Part shown: piece after piece, positions 44,360-54,669 of the stretch
How the letters are laid out: each line of letters opens with the position of its first letter
How positions within the stretch are numbered: position 1 is the first letter of the stretch
Assembly (NCBI GenBank): GCA_964607765.1
Contig: CAZSNT010000009.1
Span: forward strand, 1-64,000
Source of the DNA: CAZSNT01 sp964607765
GTDB lineage: Bacteria > Verrucomicrobiota > Lentisphaeria > Oligosphaerales > JABHEG01
Direction of reading: 5' to 3'
Length of the DNA stretch: 64,000 bases
Program-made: the position numbers and the translations under genes
The notes under the pieces: model-generated
Told to the model about the DNA's origin: nothing
The model's database searches: none
Seen by the model: only the letters and a program-made list of their open reading frames with translations

Positions 44360-44505
44360 GCCGTGTCTCCTGGGGTGCGTGTGCTTTTCCTGTGCCTGGA
44401 AAACCTGAATGCAGCTGGTCAATCCCCGGTCGCTGCGTCTGTCGCCAGACGGAGCACGCGTCGCGTTGTTTTGCGTTGCGGGACGGGATGTTGAGTCGCT
44501 GTTAT

Positions 44506-45048
44506 TCATGCGTTGGATCCTTGAAACATGCGATTAGACGGAGCTACTGCTGCGTAGCTCATCTGGCCAAACCCGAAGAAGCTTCCGTACTTCAGAGTCT
44601 GGCCAGAGGAGCTGTGTGTACGCAGGAACTCGACAAAGGGGGAAGCGGCGGTTTCTGCCGCGTAGGTGATTTCCATACGTTCGCGGCAGAAGCGGCGGAC
44701 GTTGAGCGCGATGTCGAACGCGTGCCGGCCTTCGTTCTCGGTTGCGTTCCACTCGTTCTCGGCTTCGGGGTCGTCGACGACGCGGGCGGCGAGCCAGAGC
44801 GCTTCGGTACCGAGTGCTTCGAGCTGGGGGAAGGCGGGGCCGAGGGCCGTGAGCAGTTGGTCGATGCCCTGCCCGTTGGCGTGGCCCGTGTCGCTGGCGA
44901 CGAGGAGTGCCTTGAGGTAGTTGGCCGCGCACTGACCGCAGTGCAGGCAGACGACATTCCAGAGCTGTGCGTTGGCGCCGAGGAGGAGTTGGGCGCAGCG
45001 CAGATTCTCTTCAGCCTTGCGGATCCAGGTGTTGTGGTCCTGTTTCAT
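44506..45048 (-). CDS. HEPN domain-containing protein
   Basis: 180 residues. The first ~125 match the small all-helical HEPN fold: W-I-R-K-A-E-E-N-L-R-C-A-Q-L-L-L (helix 1), C-L-H-C-G-Q-C-A-A-N-Y-L-K-A-L-L-V (helix 2, the family's Q-A-A-E-K-x-L-K-A-L position), then I-D-Q-L-L-T-A-L and a final helix ending R-H-A-F-D-I-A-L-N-V-R-R-F. HEPN proteins are often RNases in toxin-antitoxin, abortive infection or RNA-processing systems, usually beside a minimal nucleotidyltransferase (MNT) gene. No such partner is present. A clear R-x4-6-H catalytic motif is not evident, so activity is doubtful. The last ~55 residues are an unrecognised extension. The gene sits alone between repeat-rich spacer and the giant gene, on the same strand. 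Confidence 0.8.
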   Translation of the reverse strand: MKQDHNTWIRKAEENLRCAQLLLGANAQLWNVVCLHCGQCAANYLKALLVASDTGHANGQGIDQLLTALGPAFPQLEALGTEALWLAARVVDDPEAENEWNATENEGRHAFDIALNVRRFCRERMEITYAAETAASPFVEFLRTHSSSGQTLKYGSFFGFGQMSYAAVAPSNRMFQGSNA

Positions 45049-45070
45049 CGGATGGCTACGCTTTCGGGGT

Positions 45071-45102
45071 GTTGGATTGTTGGATTGTTGGATTGTTGGG
45101 GT
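45071..45102. repeat. Octamer repeat, GTTGGATT type
   Basis: Three perfect GTTGGATT units and a fourth GTTGGGGT, starting 23 bases upstream of the HEPN start codon. Related to the octamer tract at 43956. Confidence 0.8.
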
Positions 45103-45120
45103 CCAACGGGTGGCATAGCC

Positions 45121-45474
45121 GGCCCACGGATGTCGGAGGGCCTACGGATGTCGAAGAGCCTACGGATGTCGGAGGGCCTACGGATGCCGGAGGGCCTGCG
45201 GATGTCGGAGGGCCTACGGATGTCGAAGAGCCTACGGATGTCGGAGAGCCTACNNNNNNNNNNNNNNNNNNNNNNNNNNNNNNNNNNNNNNNNNNNNNNN
45301 NNNNNNNNNNNNNNNNNNNNNNNNNNNNNNNNNNNNNNNNNNNNNNNNNNNNNCGGATGTCGGAGGGCCTACGGATGTCGAAGAGCCTACGGATGTCGGA
45401 GAGCCTACGGATGTCGGAGAGCCTACGGATGCCGGAGGGCCTACGGATGCCGGAGGGCCTGCGGATGTCGGAGT
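45121..45474. repeat. 18-bp minisatellite interrupted by the assembly gap
   Basis: Unit CCTACGGATGTCGGAGGG with variants ending GAAGAG or GAGAG and with GCCGG for GTCGG. About seven copies stand left of the N gap and about seven right of it, head to tail without spacers. The true copy number is unknown because the gap falls inside the array. Eighteen bases equal six codons, so the array is open in several frames, but no gene-like start or end surrounds it and I treat it as non-coding. Confidence 0.9.
45254..45353. other. 100-N assembly gap
   Basis: Exactly one hundred unresolved bases, a conventional scaffold placeholder, sitting inside the 18-bp tandem array. The real length between the flanks is unknown, and the join may be wrong. 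Confidence 0.99.
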
Positions 45475-45504
45475 GAGGGATGGACGGGGGGGTATGGGAA
45501 CAGG

Positions 45505-45539
45505 CAACCACACCATGCTCAGAGAGCATGGTGTGGTTG
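45505..45539. repeat. Perfect inverted repeat: 16-bp arms, 3-base loop
   Basis: Arms 45505-45520 and 45524-45539 are perfect reverse complements with loop AGA. No T-run follows on either strand, so it is not a textbook intrinsic terminator. It lies downstream of the pilus-like operon and upstream of the HEPN gene, and could be an RNA-stabilising or Rho-assisted termination hairpin, or a mobile-element remnant. Confidence 0.9.
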
Positions 45540-45987
45540 AGGGGGGAAATGTCGGTGTTCTGGTGTGGCAGTTCTATCAGATGCACTTCTTAGTCCGTCA
45601 CTCGGCTTGAACTAACCGCGGTATTGCGGGTTCCGCGGGGTATTCTGTCGCCCCTGTTTCGGGGTCATTTCTGGTGTACCCATCCTACGCGCGAAAAGGG
45701 GGAAGCACGTTGGATGCCAACTAAGGGCCCGAAATCGGGCTGTTTTGGGCTCTTTTTTCCCGGAAAGCTTCTCACTTTTTGGAATCTTCCAATATTTCAG
45801 AAGGTTTTGTCCGTTTTCGCGCGATGCGCGCGCCTACGCGCGTAAGAAAAAGAAGGCCGAAGCCTTTCATTGAAACGTCACGTTTTGTCCGACCCGGGCT
45901 CCGGCCCGTTCGTCGCTGGCCGGGTTCCGGCTGCCGGCGGATTCACTGCTGCGCCACGTGCGATCGGCCATCCTGAGCCGACCGGAA

Positions 45988-46041
45988 GCCGGGCATCCCC
46001 GCCCGGCCTACGAGCGCTGCTGCCGGGCGGCGATGCCCGGC
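45988..46041. repeat. Pair of REP-like palindromes
   Basis: Two GC-rich hairpins, 45988-46007 and 46022-46041, each with GCCGGGC / GCCCGGC arms and a six-base loop, each followed by CTACG. Paired short palindromes between genes are typical of REP/BIME elements. No REP-associated transposase is in the window. Confidence 0.7.
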
Positions 46042-46180
46042 CTACGCGTCTGTGCCGTGGGCTTGGTTGTCTATATAAGCGGCAGAGCGGGCTTTGACTT
46101 ACGCGCACGTGCCTTGTGGGGCACGTCGGCGTCGCAAGAGGGAGCGCGCGTGGCGTCGCTGCTTCGGTTGCGAGCAGCGG

Positions 46181-49351
<3,171 letters not shown>

Positions 49352-49532
49352 GCAGTATCTCCCGGTTTCAAGCGAGGCGCAAGGGGCCGGCTTCCGTGTC
49401 AGCGGAGCCAGCCCATGTCATTGCTACCTGGCAGCAACCTACCCTAAGTCCGGGTGTGTGTACAATACACGCTTTTCGCCGGAATTCGCGTCCTGTGCCA
49501 CGCGGCACGACACCGGCGTTCCGTGATGTCAA

Positions 49533-50783
49533 TCAGAACCTTCGCATCATATCGTCGGGCGACATACCGTCTTCCATGGCGCCGGTATCGTCATCGCCGC
49601 CGGTCGAGAGCCGCATTTCACGCGGCAGGAAATCTCCACGGCTGAGGCGTTTGACGGTGAACGGCCCGGGGTCGTCGTCGCCGTCGATGCGTTTAACCAC
49701 GACATTCGCCTTGGAGGACGATCCCTGCACGGGCGTAACTTCAACGAGTTCGTATTCCTGTATCTTGCGTGACGGGCGGTGTGGGAGTTTGAACTTCTCG
49801 CCCGCCTTCTTCGAGTATTTGGGTCCGCATCGCCGGGGGTCGTAGCGGTTGGAGAGGAACATGAGGTTGACTTTTACCTCTTTGTCCCGGGCAGCCTTGC
49901 CGACTATGAGGACGTATTCCTCCCCGCTCGTTTCGCGCTTGACGGTGAGTTCGGAGACCTCGAATTCGCGCGGCGGCGCGTCCTCGCCTGCGCGTGGATC
50001 TTTACGCTCTTCGACTTTGTACTCGGCCGAGACCAGGAGGTAGCCCGAGGTGGTGTCGCCGAGGCGGAAGATACGCTGCACGCGCCTGCCGCGGTGCATG
50101 ATGTAGCAGCTGATATCCCAGCGTTTCGGGTCTGTCTGGTTATTTCTGGAGATCTTGCTGAGCTGTATGGGGAGCAGATCCTGTTTCAGCCCGACATAGC
50201 GCAGGTTATGGACGAGGGGGGGATAGCTCTTGGCGTCATCGAGCTTGGTCCGGGGCTGAGCCTTGTACTCTTCGAGGTTGGTGAATCCGTCGCGGTCGTA
50301 GTCGAAGCGTTTGTCGCTGGAGTCACGCGGATTGAGGAACGAATGCTGTAGTTCGAAGACATCGGGCATGCCGTCGCCATCGACGTCCTCGTCGTCAGAG
50401 ACCTCCTTCTCTTCTACCTCCTTTGGCAGTTGTTCGGTGCTGCAGAAGGGGCACTGGTCCTCCTCGTAGGGCGCTAGGTAGGCGCAGTCGGGGTTGTTGC
50501 AGCGCACGTAGGGGGCGGGCTCGCCGAGTGAGCATTTGCCTTTGGCGGCGATGATTTTGAGCGGCAGTTTCGGGGAGACGATCTCGCGGGGCACGGACCC
50601 TTTCTTCTCGGCGGGATCGATAGGTTTGCCTTCGACGACTGCGACGTCAGAGGCGTCCTGCACCTCGCGCACGTTTTCACGCGCGCCTTTGAGGCAGTGG
50701 AGCAGGTAGTAGCAGCTGGCGAGCAGCCCCAACAGGGCGAACCCCAGAACCAGCTTTTCAACATGCCTGCGCAGGAAATCCAA
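49533..50783 (-). CDS. Amuc_1099-like pilus system membrane protein with four-Cys knuckle and calcium loops
   Basis: 416 residues from a TTG at 50783, chosen because GAGGAG lies ten bases upstream, inside the end of the preceding gene. No ATG or GTG fits, and the stop codon of the upstream gene is about 8 bases before this start. One membrane helix (11-30), then C95-x4-C100 ... C111-x2-C114, a zinc-ribbon-like knuckle, then two TSP3-type loops (D-V-D-G-D-G-M-P-D at 133-141 and D-Y-D-R-D-G-F-T-N at 161-169). The C-terminal half (about 180-416) is unrecognised, probably beta-rich. Position between the PilO-like and secretin genes matches Amuc_1099 in Akkermansia. A role linking inner membrane and secretin is inferred. 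Confidence 0.75.
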   Translation of the reverse strand: MDFLRRHVEKLVLGFALLGLLASCYYLLHCLKGARENVREVQDASDVAVVEGKPIDPAEKKGSVPREIVSPKLPLKIIAAKGKCSLGEPAPYVRCNNPDCAYLAPYEEDQCPFCSTEQLPKEVEEKEVSDDEDVDGDGMPDVFELQHSFLNPRDSSDKRFDYDRDGFTNLEEYKAQPRTKLDDAKSYPPLVHNLRYVGLKQDLLPIQLSKISRNNQTDPKRWDISCYIMHRGRRVQRIFRLGDTTSGYLLVSAEYKVEERKDPRAGEDAPPREFEVSELTVKRETSGEEYVLIVGKAARDKEVKVNLMFLSNRYDPRRCGPKYSKKAGEKFKLPHRPSRKIQEYELVEVTPVQGSSSKANVVVKRIDGDDDPGPFTVKRLSRGDFLPREMRLSTGGDDDTGAMEDGMSPDDMMRRF

Positions 50784-50790
50784 AGCGTTG

Positions 50791-51837
50791 TTACTCCTCT
50801 TCGCTTTCCGGCTGCACGAACTCGAGCATATCGAAGCGCATCTCAGCAACAACGGGCCGGTCGGTGAAGACGAGGTGGTCTTTCCGGGTAGGTTTTTCCT
50901 CTTCGTCGTCGAGTCCGATCCGTCGTCTGTCGTCCGATCCGTCGTCTCGCATGCCGGGGCGTCCCAAGCGTCCTCCCGGCTGCATCATTCCGCCGTCCCT
51001 TCCCATGCCCATCTCATCCATGCCCATGCCCATGCCCATGCCCATTTCGTCCATGCCCATGCCCATGCCGCCGTCCATTCCGCTGTCCCGGGCGTCGGGG
51101 GCCTGGTCGCCAATGCCGCTGATTCTGCCGCGGGGGGCCTGGTCCTGGGATTCCACGGAGAGGTAGGTGAGGAAGAACATGTATTTGGAGTCGCTATGGA
51201 ATGAGTTGACCAGGCCCTGGACATCGTCAAGCGAACCGATGACACGGATCTTGACGGGCGTGACGGTGTGCAGCTCCTCCTCGAGGACTTTGAGCCCCAT
51301 GGGGCGCCTGAGATGATTGAATTCCATGACACCTGCCGCGGCCACGAGTCTAACGACTTCCTGGACGATCTGGAGCTGGCGCCAGATCAGGGGCAGCTGG
51401 CTGTGCGGCGGCAGCACGGATGCCTGTGCCAGGCTGTCGAAGGAGAGGTGCCGTGCGGTTTCTCCGAGCAGGATGTTCTTCTGGCGCAGGTATTCCTGCA
51501 TGCGTTCCAGCTCTTTGCGGAGCATCTCGATACACTCGACACTGGTCATTCGCGGCGACTTCTGGACGGCATACTTGGTTGCGAGCCACACGCGGAGGTC
51601 GTGGAATCTCTTTTCTGCGGCGTCGCTGTTTTCGCGTGCCACGAGCAGATTGTTTTTGCTGATTGTGTAGGGGTTCTTGCGGACGTTCTGGAAGAAGGTG
51701 GTTTGCTGTGCGACCTTCGCCTGGAGCTCTTTTGCGGTCCCGGACGCCTTCTTGATTCCGATCGTGATCAGGACGCCCAGAACGAGGCAGACGATGGCGT
51801 AGATTATCAGCCCCAGGTTTTTCTTGAGCAGATCCAT
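50791..51837 (-). CDS. Amuc_1100-like (PilO-like) pilus-associated membrane protein
   Basis: 348 residues. N-terminal membrane helix (9-28), a long helical/coiled-coil part (30-165), then a small ferredoxin-like half (190-230, V-K-I-R-V-I-G-S-L-D-D-V-Q-G-L-V) as in PilO, which aligns the inner-membrane pilus platform with PilN. A Met/Gly/Asp-rich insert (about 254-285, M-G-M-G-M-D-E-M-G repeats) interrupts the C-terminal part. Akkermansia Amuc_1100, a well-studied surface-exposed immunomodulatory protein, occupies the same operon place. Starts 26 bases after the PilM-like gene; upstream GAGA is only a weak ribosome site. The Met-rich insert is unusual and is echoed in the PilM-like neighbour. 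Confidence 0.85.
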   Translation of the reverse strand: MDLLKKNLGLIIYAIVCLVLGVLITIGIKKASGTAKELQAKVAQQTTFFQNVRKNPYTISKNNLLVARENSDAAEKRFHDLRVWLATKYAVQKSPRMTSVECIEMLRKELERMQEYLRQKNILLGETARHLSFDSLAQASVLPPHSQLPLIWRQLQIVQEVVRLVAAAGVMEFNHLRRPMGLKVLEEELHTVTPVKIRVIGSLDDVQGLVNSFHSDSKYMFFLTYLSVESQDQAPRGRISGIGDQAPDARDSGMDGGMGMGMDEMGMGMGMGMDEMGMGRDGGMMQPGGRLGRPGMRDDGSDDRRRIGLDDEEEKPTRKDHLVFTDRPVVAEMRFDMLEFVQPESEEE

Positions 51838-51863
51838 AGTTTCTCGTGCACCCGTGCGCCGGG

Positions 51864-53798
51864 CTACCTGCTGGTCTCCATGTTGAACTCGATGGGTTCA
51901 GCGAGTTTCATGCGGATCACGAAGCTGCTGAGGTTCCGGACAGTTGAGGGCGCTTCGTAAGACTTGATGTCGGTGTAGCTTTCATCCTCGTCGAACCACT
52001 CCGACGACCTGATGGCTTGGAGAAACCGCTCCGGTGTCGAGCCCTGGGTGAGGTCGGCGCCGGCGTCCTCAGCGTCGTCGGGCTCTTCCTCGGGTTCGGC
52101 GTCATCGTCGGCGGGCGGCGGCGGCGGGGGTTCCGGCACGGCTGCAGCGCTGAAAGGCAGTCTGACGCTGTGCCCGTAGATTTCGAGGCCGGTGACCTGC
52201 TCCACTCTGACGCTGCGCGAGCCGCTTTCCCCTCCCATACCGGCGAACATATCGCCATCGCCCATTCCCATGTCGCCCATGTCCATTTCCATGCCCATGT
52301 CCTCGCCCCCCATGCCATCCCCGAACATGCCGTCGCTGTCGCCGCCGCCGCGGCCGGTGGGTCTCATGGCACCGACGATGGGTTTGACGCTGACGAGCCA
52401 GACATTGGGTGGTTTGATTCTCATCAGCTCGTTATAGAGGCTGGGCCACTTTTCGCGGCGCCGCAACAGGGTCACGACATCTTCGTATTGTGACTCAAAC
52501 GTCTCGGCCTGTCCCAACGCGTCCTTGATCTGTTTGTTGAGCTTATCGAGCTTGAAGATGTACCCTTCCATGACCTCGTGCACGCTGGTGTAGAGCACGG
52601 CCTGGCGCTGGTTGGCGAGGAGTGCTACAAGCAGGATGACGAGGGCACATGCGAGGATGGCGAAGACGTAGGGTTTCTTGCGTTTGAGGGCCTGTTGCCT
52701 TCGTATTGTCTCCGGAATGAGGCTGACCTCGATGGGGCACGGGATCTTGTAGCGCAGCCCGAGCCCGATGACCTCGCTGAACATGTGCGCCACTTCCTGG
52801 AGGCGCTGGCGATCGACATCCGGGCTGAGGTTACAGACCTGGAACGGGTTGAGGTAGCCCACTTCCATGCGCAGTTTTTCGGCGAAGAAGTGGTCTGTGT
52901 AGGTCATGGTTGAGCTGCCACCGGTGAGGTAGAGCGCCACGGGGCGGTTCCCCTTCTGGTGCGCGCGATACACGCTGATGGAGCGGTTGATCTCGCCGTG
53001 CAGCCTGGCCATGACGTTACGGATGATCTTCGACACGGCCGCGGCGACCTCGGACTCGGGTTCCGCGTAGGCGCCGCCGAGGGCGACGAAGCCGTGCTTG
53101 CGTTTCAGCTCTTCCGCCTCGGCGAACCCGATGCCGAACTCCTTGGCGATCTGTTGTGTGATGGAGTGTCCGGCGATGGGGATGGTTCTGGCGAAGAACC
53201 GGGTCTGGTCCGCGAACAGGAGGTTTGTGCTTCGTCCACCGATGTTGAGGACCATGGCACAGTCGTCGTCGCCGACGTGGTTGGCGCGTGCGGCGTTGTA
53301 GCAGGCTGCGGGCGCGACATCGACGAGGATGGGGTCCAATCCGACGGCCTGGACAGCACCGGTCATCTGTTCGACGATTTCATTCTTGATGACGACGAAC
53401 ATGACGTCCATTTCCTCGGCTTCCGGGTTTGCGATGAGCTGGTAATCCCAGATCACCTCTTCCATAGGAAACGGGACGTTCTGCCTGGCCTCGAACTCGA
53501 CGATCTGCCTGACGCGGCTTTCCTCTTCGGCGACGGGCGGGAGTTTGACGAATCGGGTGAAGGCTGCCTGGCCGGAGATTGAGACCATGGCGCGGCGCGC
53601 GACGAAGTTGCTCTCCACGAGCATCTGGCGCAGCAGTCCGGCCACGACGACGGACCGCGTGCTTTCGGTCAATTCTTCTTCGTATTCACGGTAGGTGAAC
53701 CCGACCAGCATCACTCCTTCTTTGGGGTACTCGAACTCCCCCACTTTGATGCTGGTGGCCCCAATATCGACCGCCAATACTCGTTCTACTCGCGGCAT
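51864..53798 (-). CDS. pilM: PilM-PilN-type fusion of the pilus-like complex (Amuc_1101-like)
   Basis: 644 residues from ATG 53798, preceded by GGAG at nine bases; a TTG at 53813 lacks such a site. Residues 1-360 are an actin/FtsA-like PilM ATPase fold: phosphate-1 D-I-G-A-T-S (11-16), N-I-G-G-R-S-T-N-L-L-F (185-195) and adenosine-loop L-T-G-G-S-S (291-296). A basic stretch leads into a membrane helix (377-395) and a PilN-like periplasmic part with coiled coil (405-450) and P-P-N-V-W-L-V-S (463-470). PilM and PilN are separate proteins in classical type IV pili; here one chain spans the membrane. A Met/Gly/Asp-rich segment (491-522) and a Pro/Glu linker (556-580) are inserted near the end. 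Confidence 0.9.
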   Translation of the reverse strand: MPRVERVLAVDIGATSIKVGEFEYPKEGVMLVGFTYREYEEELTESTRSVVVAGLLRQMLVESNFVARRAMVSISGQAAFTRFVKLPPVAEEESRVRQIVEFEARQNVPFPMEEVIWDYQLIANPEAEEMDVMFVVIKNEIVEQMTGAVQAVGLDPILVDVAPAACYNAARANHVGDDDCAMVLNIGGRSTNLLFADQTRFFARTIPIAGHSITQQIAKEFGIGFAEAEELKRKHGFVALGGAYAEPESEVAAAVSKIIRNVMARLHGEINRSISVYRAHQKGNRPVALYLTGGSSTMTYTDHFFAEKLRMEVGYLNPFQVCNLSPDVDRQRLQEVAHMFSEVIGLGLRYKIPCPIEVSLIPETIRRQQALKRKKPYVFAILACALVILLVALLANQRQAVLYTSVHEVMEGYIFKLDKLNKQIKDALGQAETFESQYEDVVTLLRRREKWPSLYNELMRIKPPNVWLVSVKPIVGAMRPTGRGGGDSDGMFGDGMGGEDMGMEMDMGDMGMGDGDMFAGMGGESGSRSVRVEQVTGLEIYGHSVRLPFSAAAVPEPPPPPPADDDAEPEEEPDDAEDAGADLTQGSTPERFLQAIRSSEWFDEDESYTDIKSYEAPSTVRNLSSFVIRMKLAEPIEFNMETSR

Positions 53799-53854
53799 TC
53801 GCAGGGACTCCAATACGGCGTTGCATCAGTGCGTGGCCGTGAAAACAGCTGGCC

Positions 53855-54484
53855 TCAACGCTCGGGCTTGATGTACTCGTAGAAATCCGAATCAAGCGGC
53901 GCGAAGGGCGTTTCGTTGCGTGCAAGCAGTGCGTGCTCGACCTCAAGTACGCGTGGCGCTTTGGCTGTCCACCAACTCCGCGGCGCCTTCTGGCGCGCGT
54001 AGTCGTGGGTGTCCATGACATGTCCATCCACCTTGACTTCGAGGTGGATCCAGATATCACTCTTGCTGATGCGCTTGGTCCCGTAGCGTCGTTGGATGAA
54101 GGTCGGGCGCATCAGCACGACGGCGTAGTGGTCGCCGTCCTCGACGTCCAAATAGGTAACCGTCTTGCGCATGACGACCGGCTTGTCTCCCCCGGTCTTG
54201 GGCAGTATGGCGACGGACCACTCCAGGACGAGTTCGTCGATCCACTCGCCGCGCGCGACGGATTCATAGGTGAGTGTGAGTCGGCACCAGTCATTCTCGC
54301 GCTTGGCTCGCGGGTCGAGTGCTGCCTGGAAGCCGGGTGTCAGGACGTGGTCGATCTCGACGTCTCTGACGCGGACCCTGGCGCTGGCGCGTTCACGCGG
54401 CTGTTGTGCGTACAGGGCCTGGAGGAGGCACAGCGTGAGGACGGTGAGCAAGAGCCGGACGCTGCCAGAGGGTCGCGACTGCAT
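53855..54484 (-). CDS. Amuc_1102-like exported protein of the pilus-like operon
   Basis: 209 residues from ATG 54484, with AAGGGA about nine bases upstream; a GTG at 54505 would add seven residues before the same signal peptide. Signal peptide M-Q-S-R ... L-L-L-T-V-L-T-L-C-L-L-Q-A-L-Y-A, cleaved before Q-Q. The mature ~185 residues alternate strand-like segments (W-C-R-L-T-L-T-Y, L-V-L-E-W-S-V-A-I-L, H-Y-A-V-V-L-M-R-P) consistent with an Ig-like beta sandwich. First gene of the block, 56 bases before the PilM-like gene, as in Akkermansia. Molecular role is not known; perhaps a periplasmic or surface accessory of the pilus-like machine. Confidence 0.75.
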   Translation of the reverse strand: MQSRPSGSVRLLLTVLTLCLLQALYAQQPRERASARVRVRDVEIDHVLTPGFQAALDPRAKRENDWCRLTLTYESVARGEWIDELVLEWSVAILPKTGGDKPVVMRKTVTYLDVEDGDHYAVVLMRPTFIQRRYGTKRISKSDIWIHLEVKVDGHVMDTHDYARQKAPRSWWTAKAPRVLEVEHALLARNETPFAPLDSDFYEYIKPER

Positions 54485-54669
54485 GGGTAGGTGTCCCTTC
54501 GTCACTGTCTATCGTCTGATCGGGCGTCGTGTCCGCCCGCATGCGGGTTCGAGTCCGCGTTTGCGGCAGCCTGCGCAGGCACAGATCACCCGTGCTTGTT
54601 TGGTAGGCAGGCTTTGTACCATAGGTGTGCGAGCCGGGAAATCAAGGATTCCACTCCTGGTTTCCACAT
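54485..54669. other. Spacer upstream of the pilus-like operon
   Basis: Contains a perfect palindrome CCCGCATGCGGG at about 54536-54547. A promoter for the five-gene block is expected here, but I cannot point to convincing -35/-10 boxes. No terminator for floA with a T-run is visible. Confidence 0.4.

Larger units (their letters stand above)
43846..44359 (-). other. Giant protein N-terminus: low-complexity leader plus export-like hydrophobic segment
   Basis: About 145 residues precede a short basic/His stretch and the hydrophobic run at residues 151-168, which ends in a plausible signal peptidase site (A-V-Q-A before E-S, residues 168/169). The leader itself looks odd: its DNA contains degenerate simple repeats typical of intergenic DNA here. 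The real start may therefore lie elsewhere, for instance at an unusual codon close to the hydrophobic segment. The only other in-frame candidates I see are two TTG codons near 44190 and a TTG at about 43884 inside the hydrophobic run. Confidence 0.5.
45049..46180. other. Gene-free, repeat-rich spacer
   Basis: No credible gene. It contains the octamer repeat, the 18-bp minisatellite with the N gap, the perfect hairpin, an AT-richer stretch at about 45720-45870 and the REP-like pair. A further stem-loop at 46107-46126 (ACGTGCC / GGCACGT) lies about 55 bases past the secretin stop and may help end its transcript. Open frames here are short, and some cross the Ns. Confidence 0.75.

Noticed and set aside
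43801..44145. Two ~100-codon minus-strand frames overlapping the giant gene's N-terminus
   Set aside because: Pro/Ser/Arg-rich off-frame readings of repeat DNA. They end where the coherent giant frame continues.
45121..45474. Possible CRISPR array
   Set aside because: Units are 18 bp, head to tail, with no unique spacers and no cas genes. It is a minisatellite.
45056..45586. Open frames through the minisatellite and N gap
   Set aside because: They exist only because 18 is divisible by three and because unknown bases are read through. No ribosome site or conserved ends.
53799..53813. TTG start five codons upstream for the PilM-like gene
   Set aside because: No ribosome site precedes it, whereas GGAG is well placed before ATG 53798.
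54530..54575. tRNA-like T-loop sequence (GGTTCGAGTCC) on the plus strand
   Set aside because: The T-stem does not pair correctly, no D-arm, anticodon arm or acceptor stem can be folded around it, and it overlaps a perfect palindrome. Chance match.
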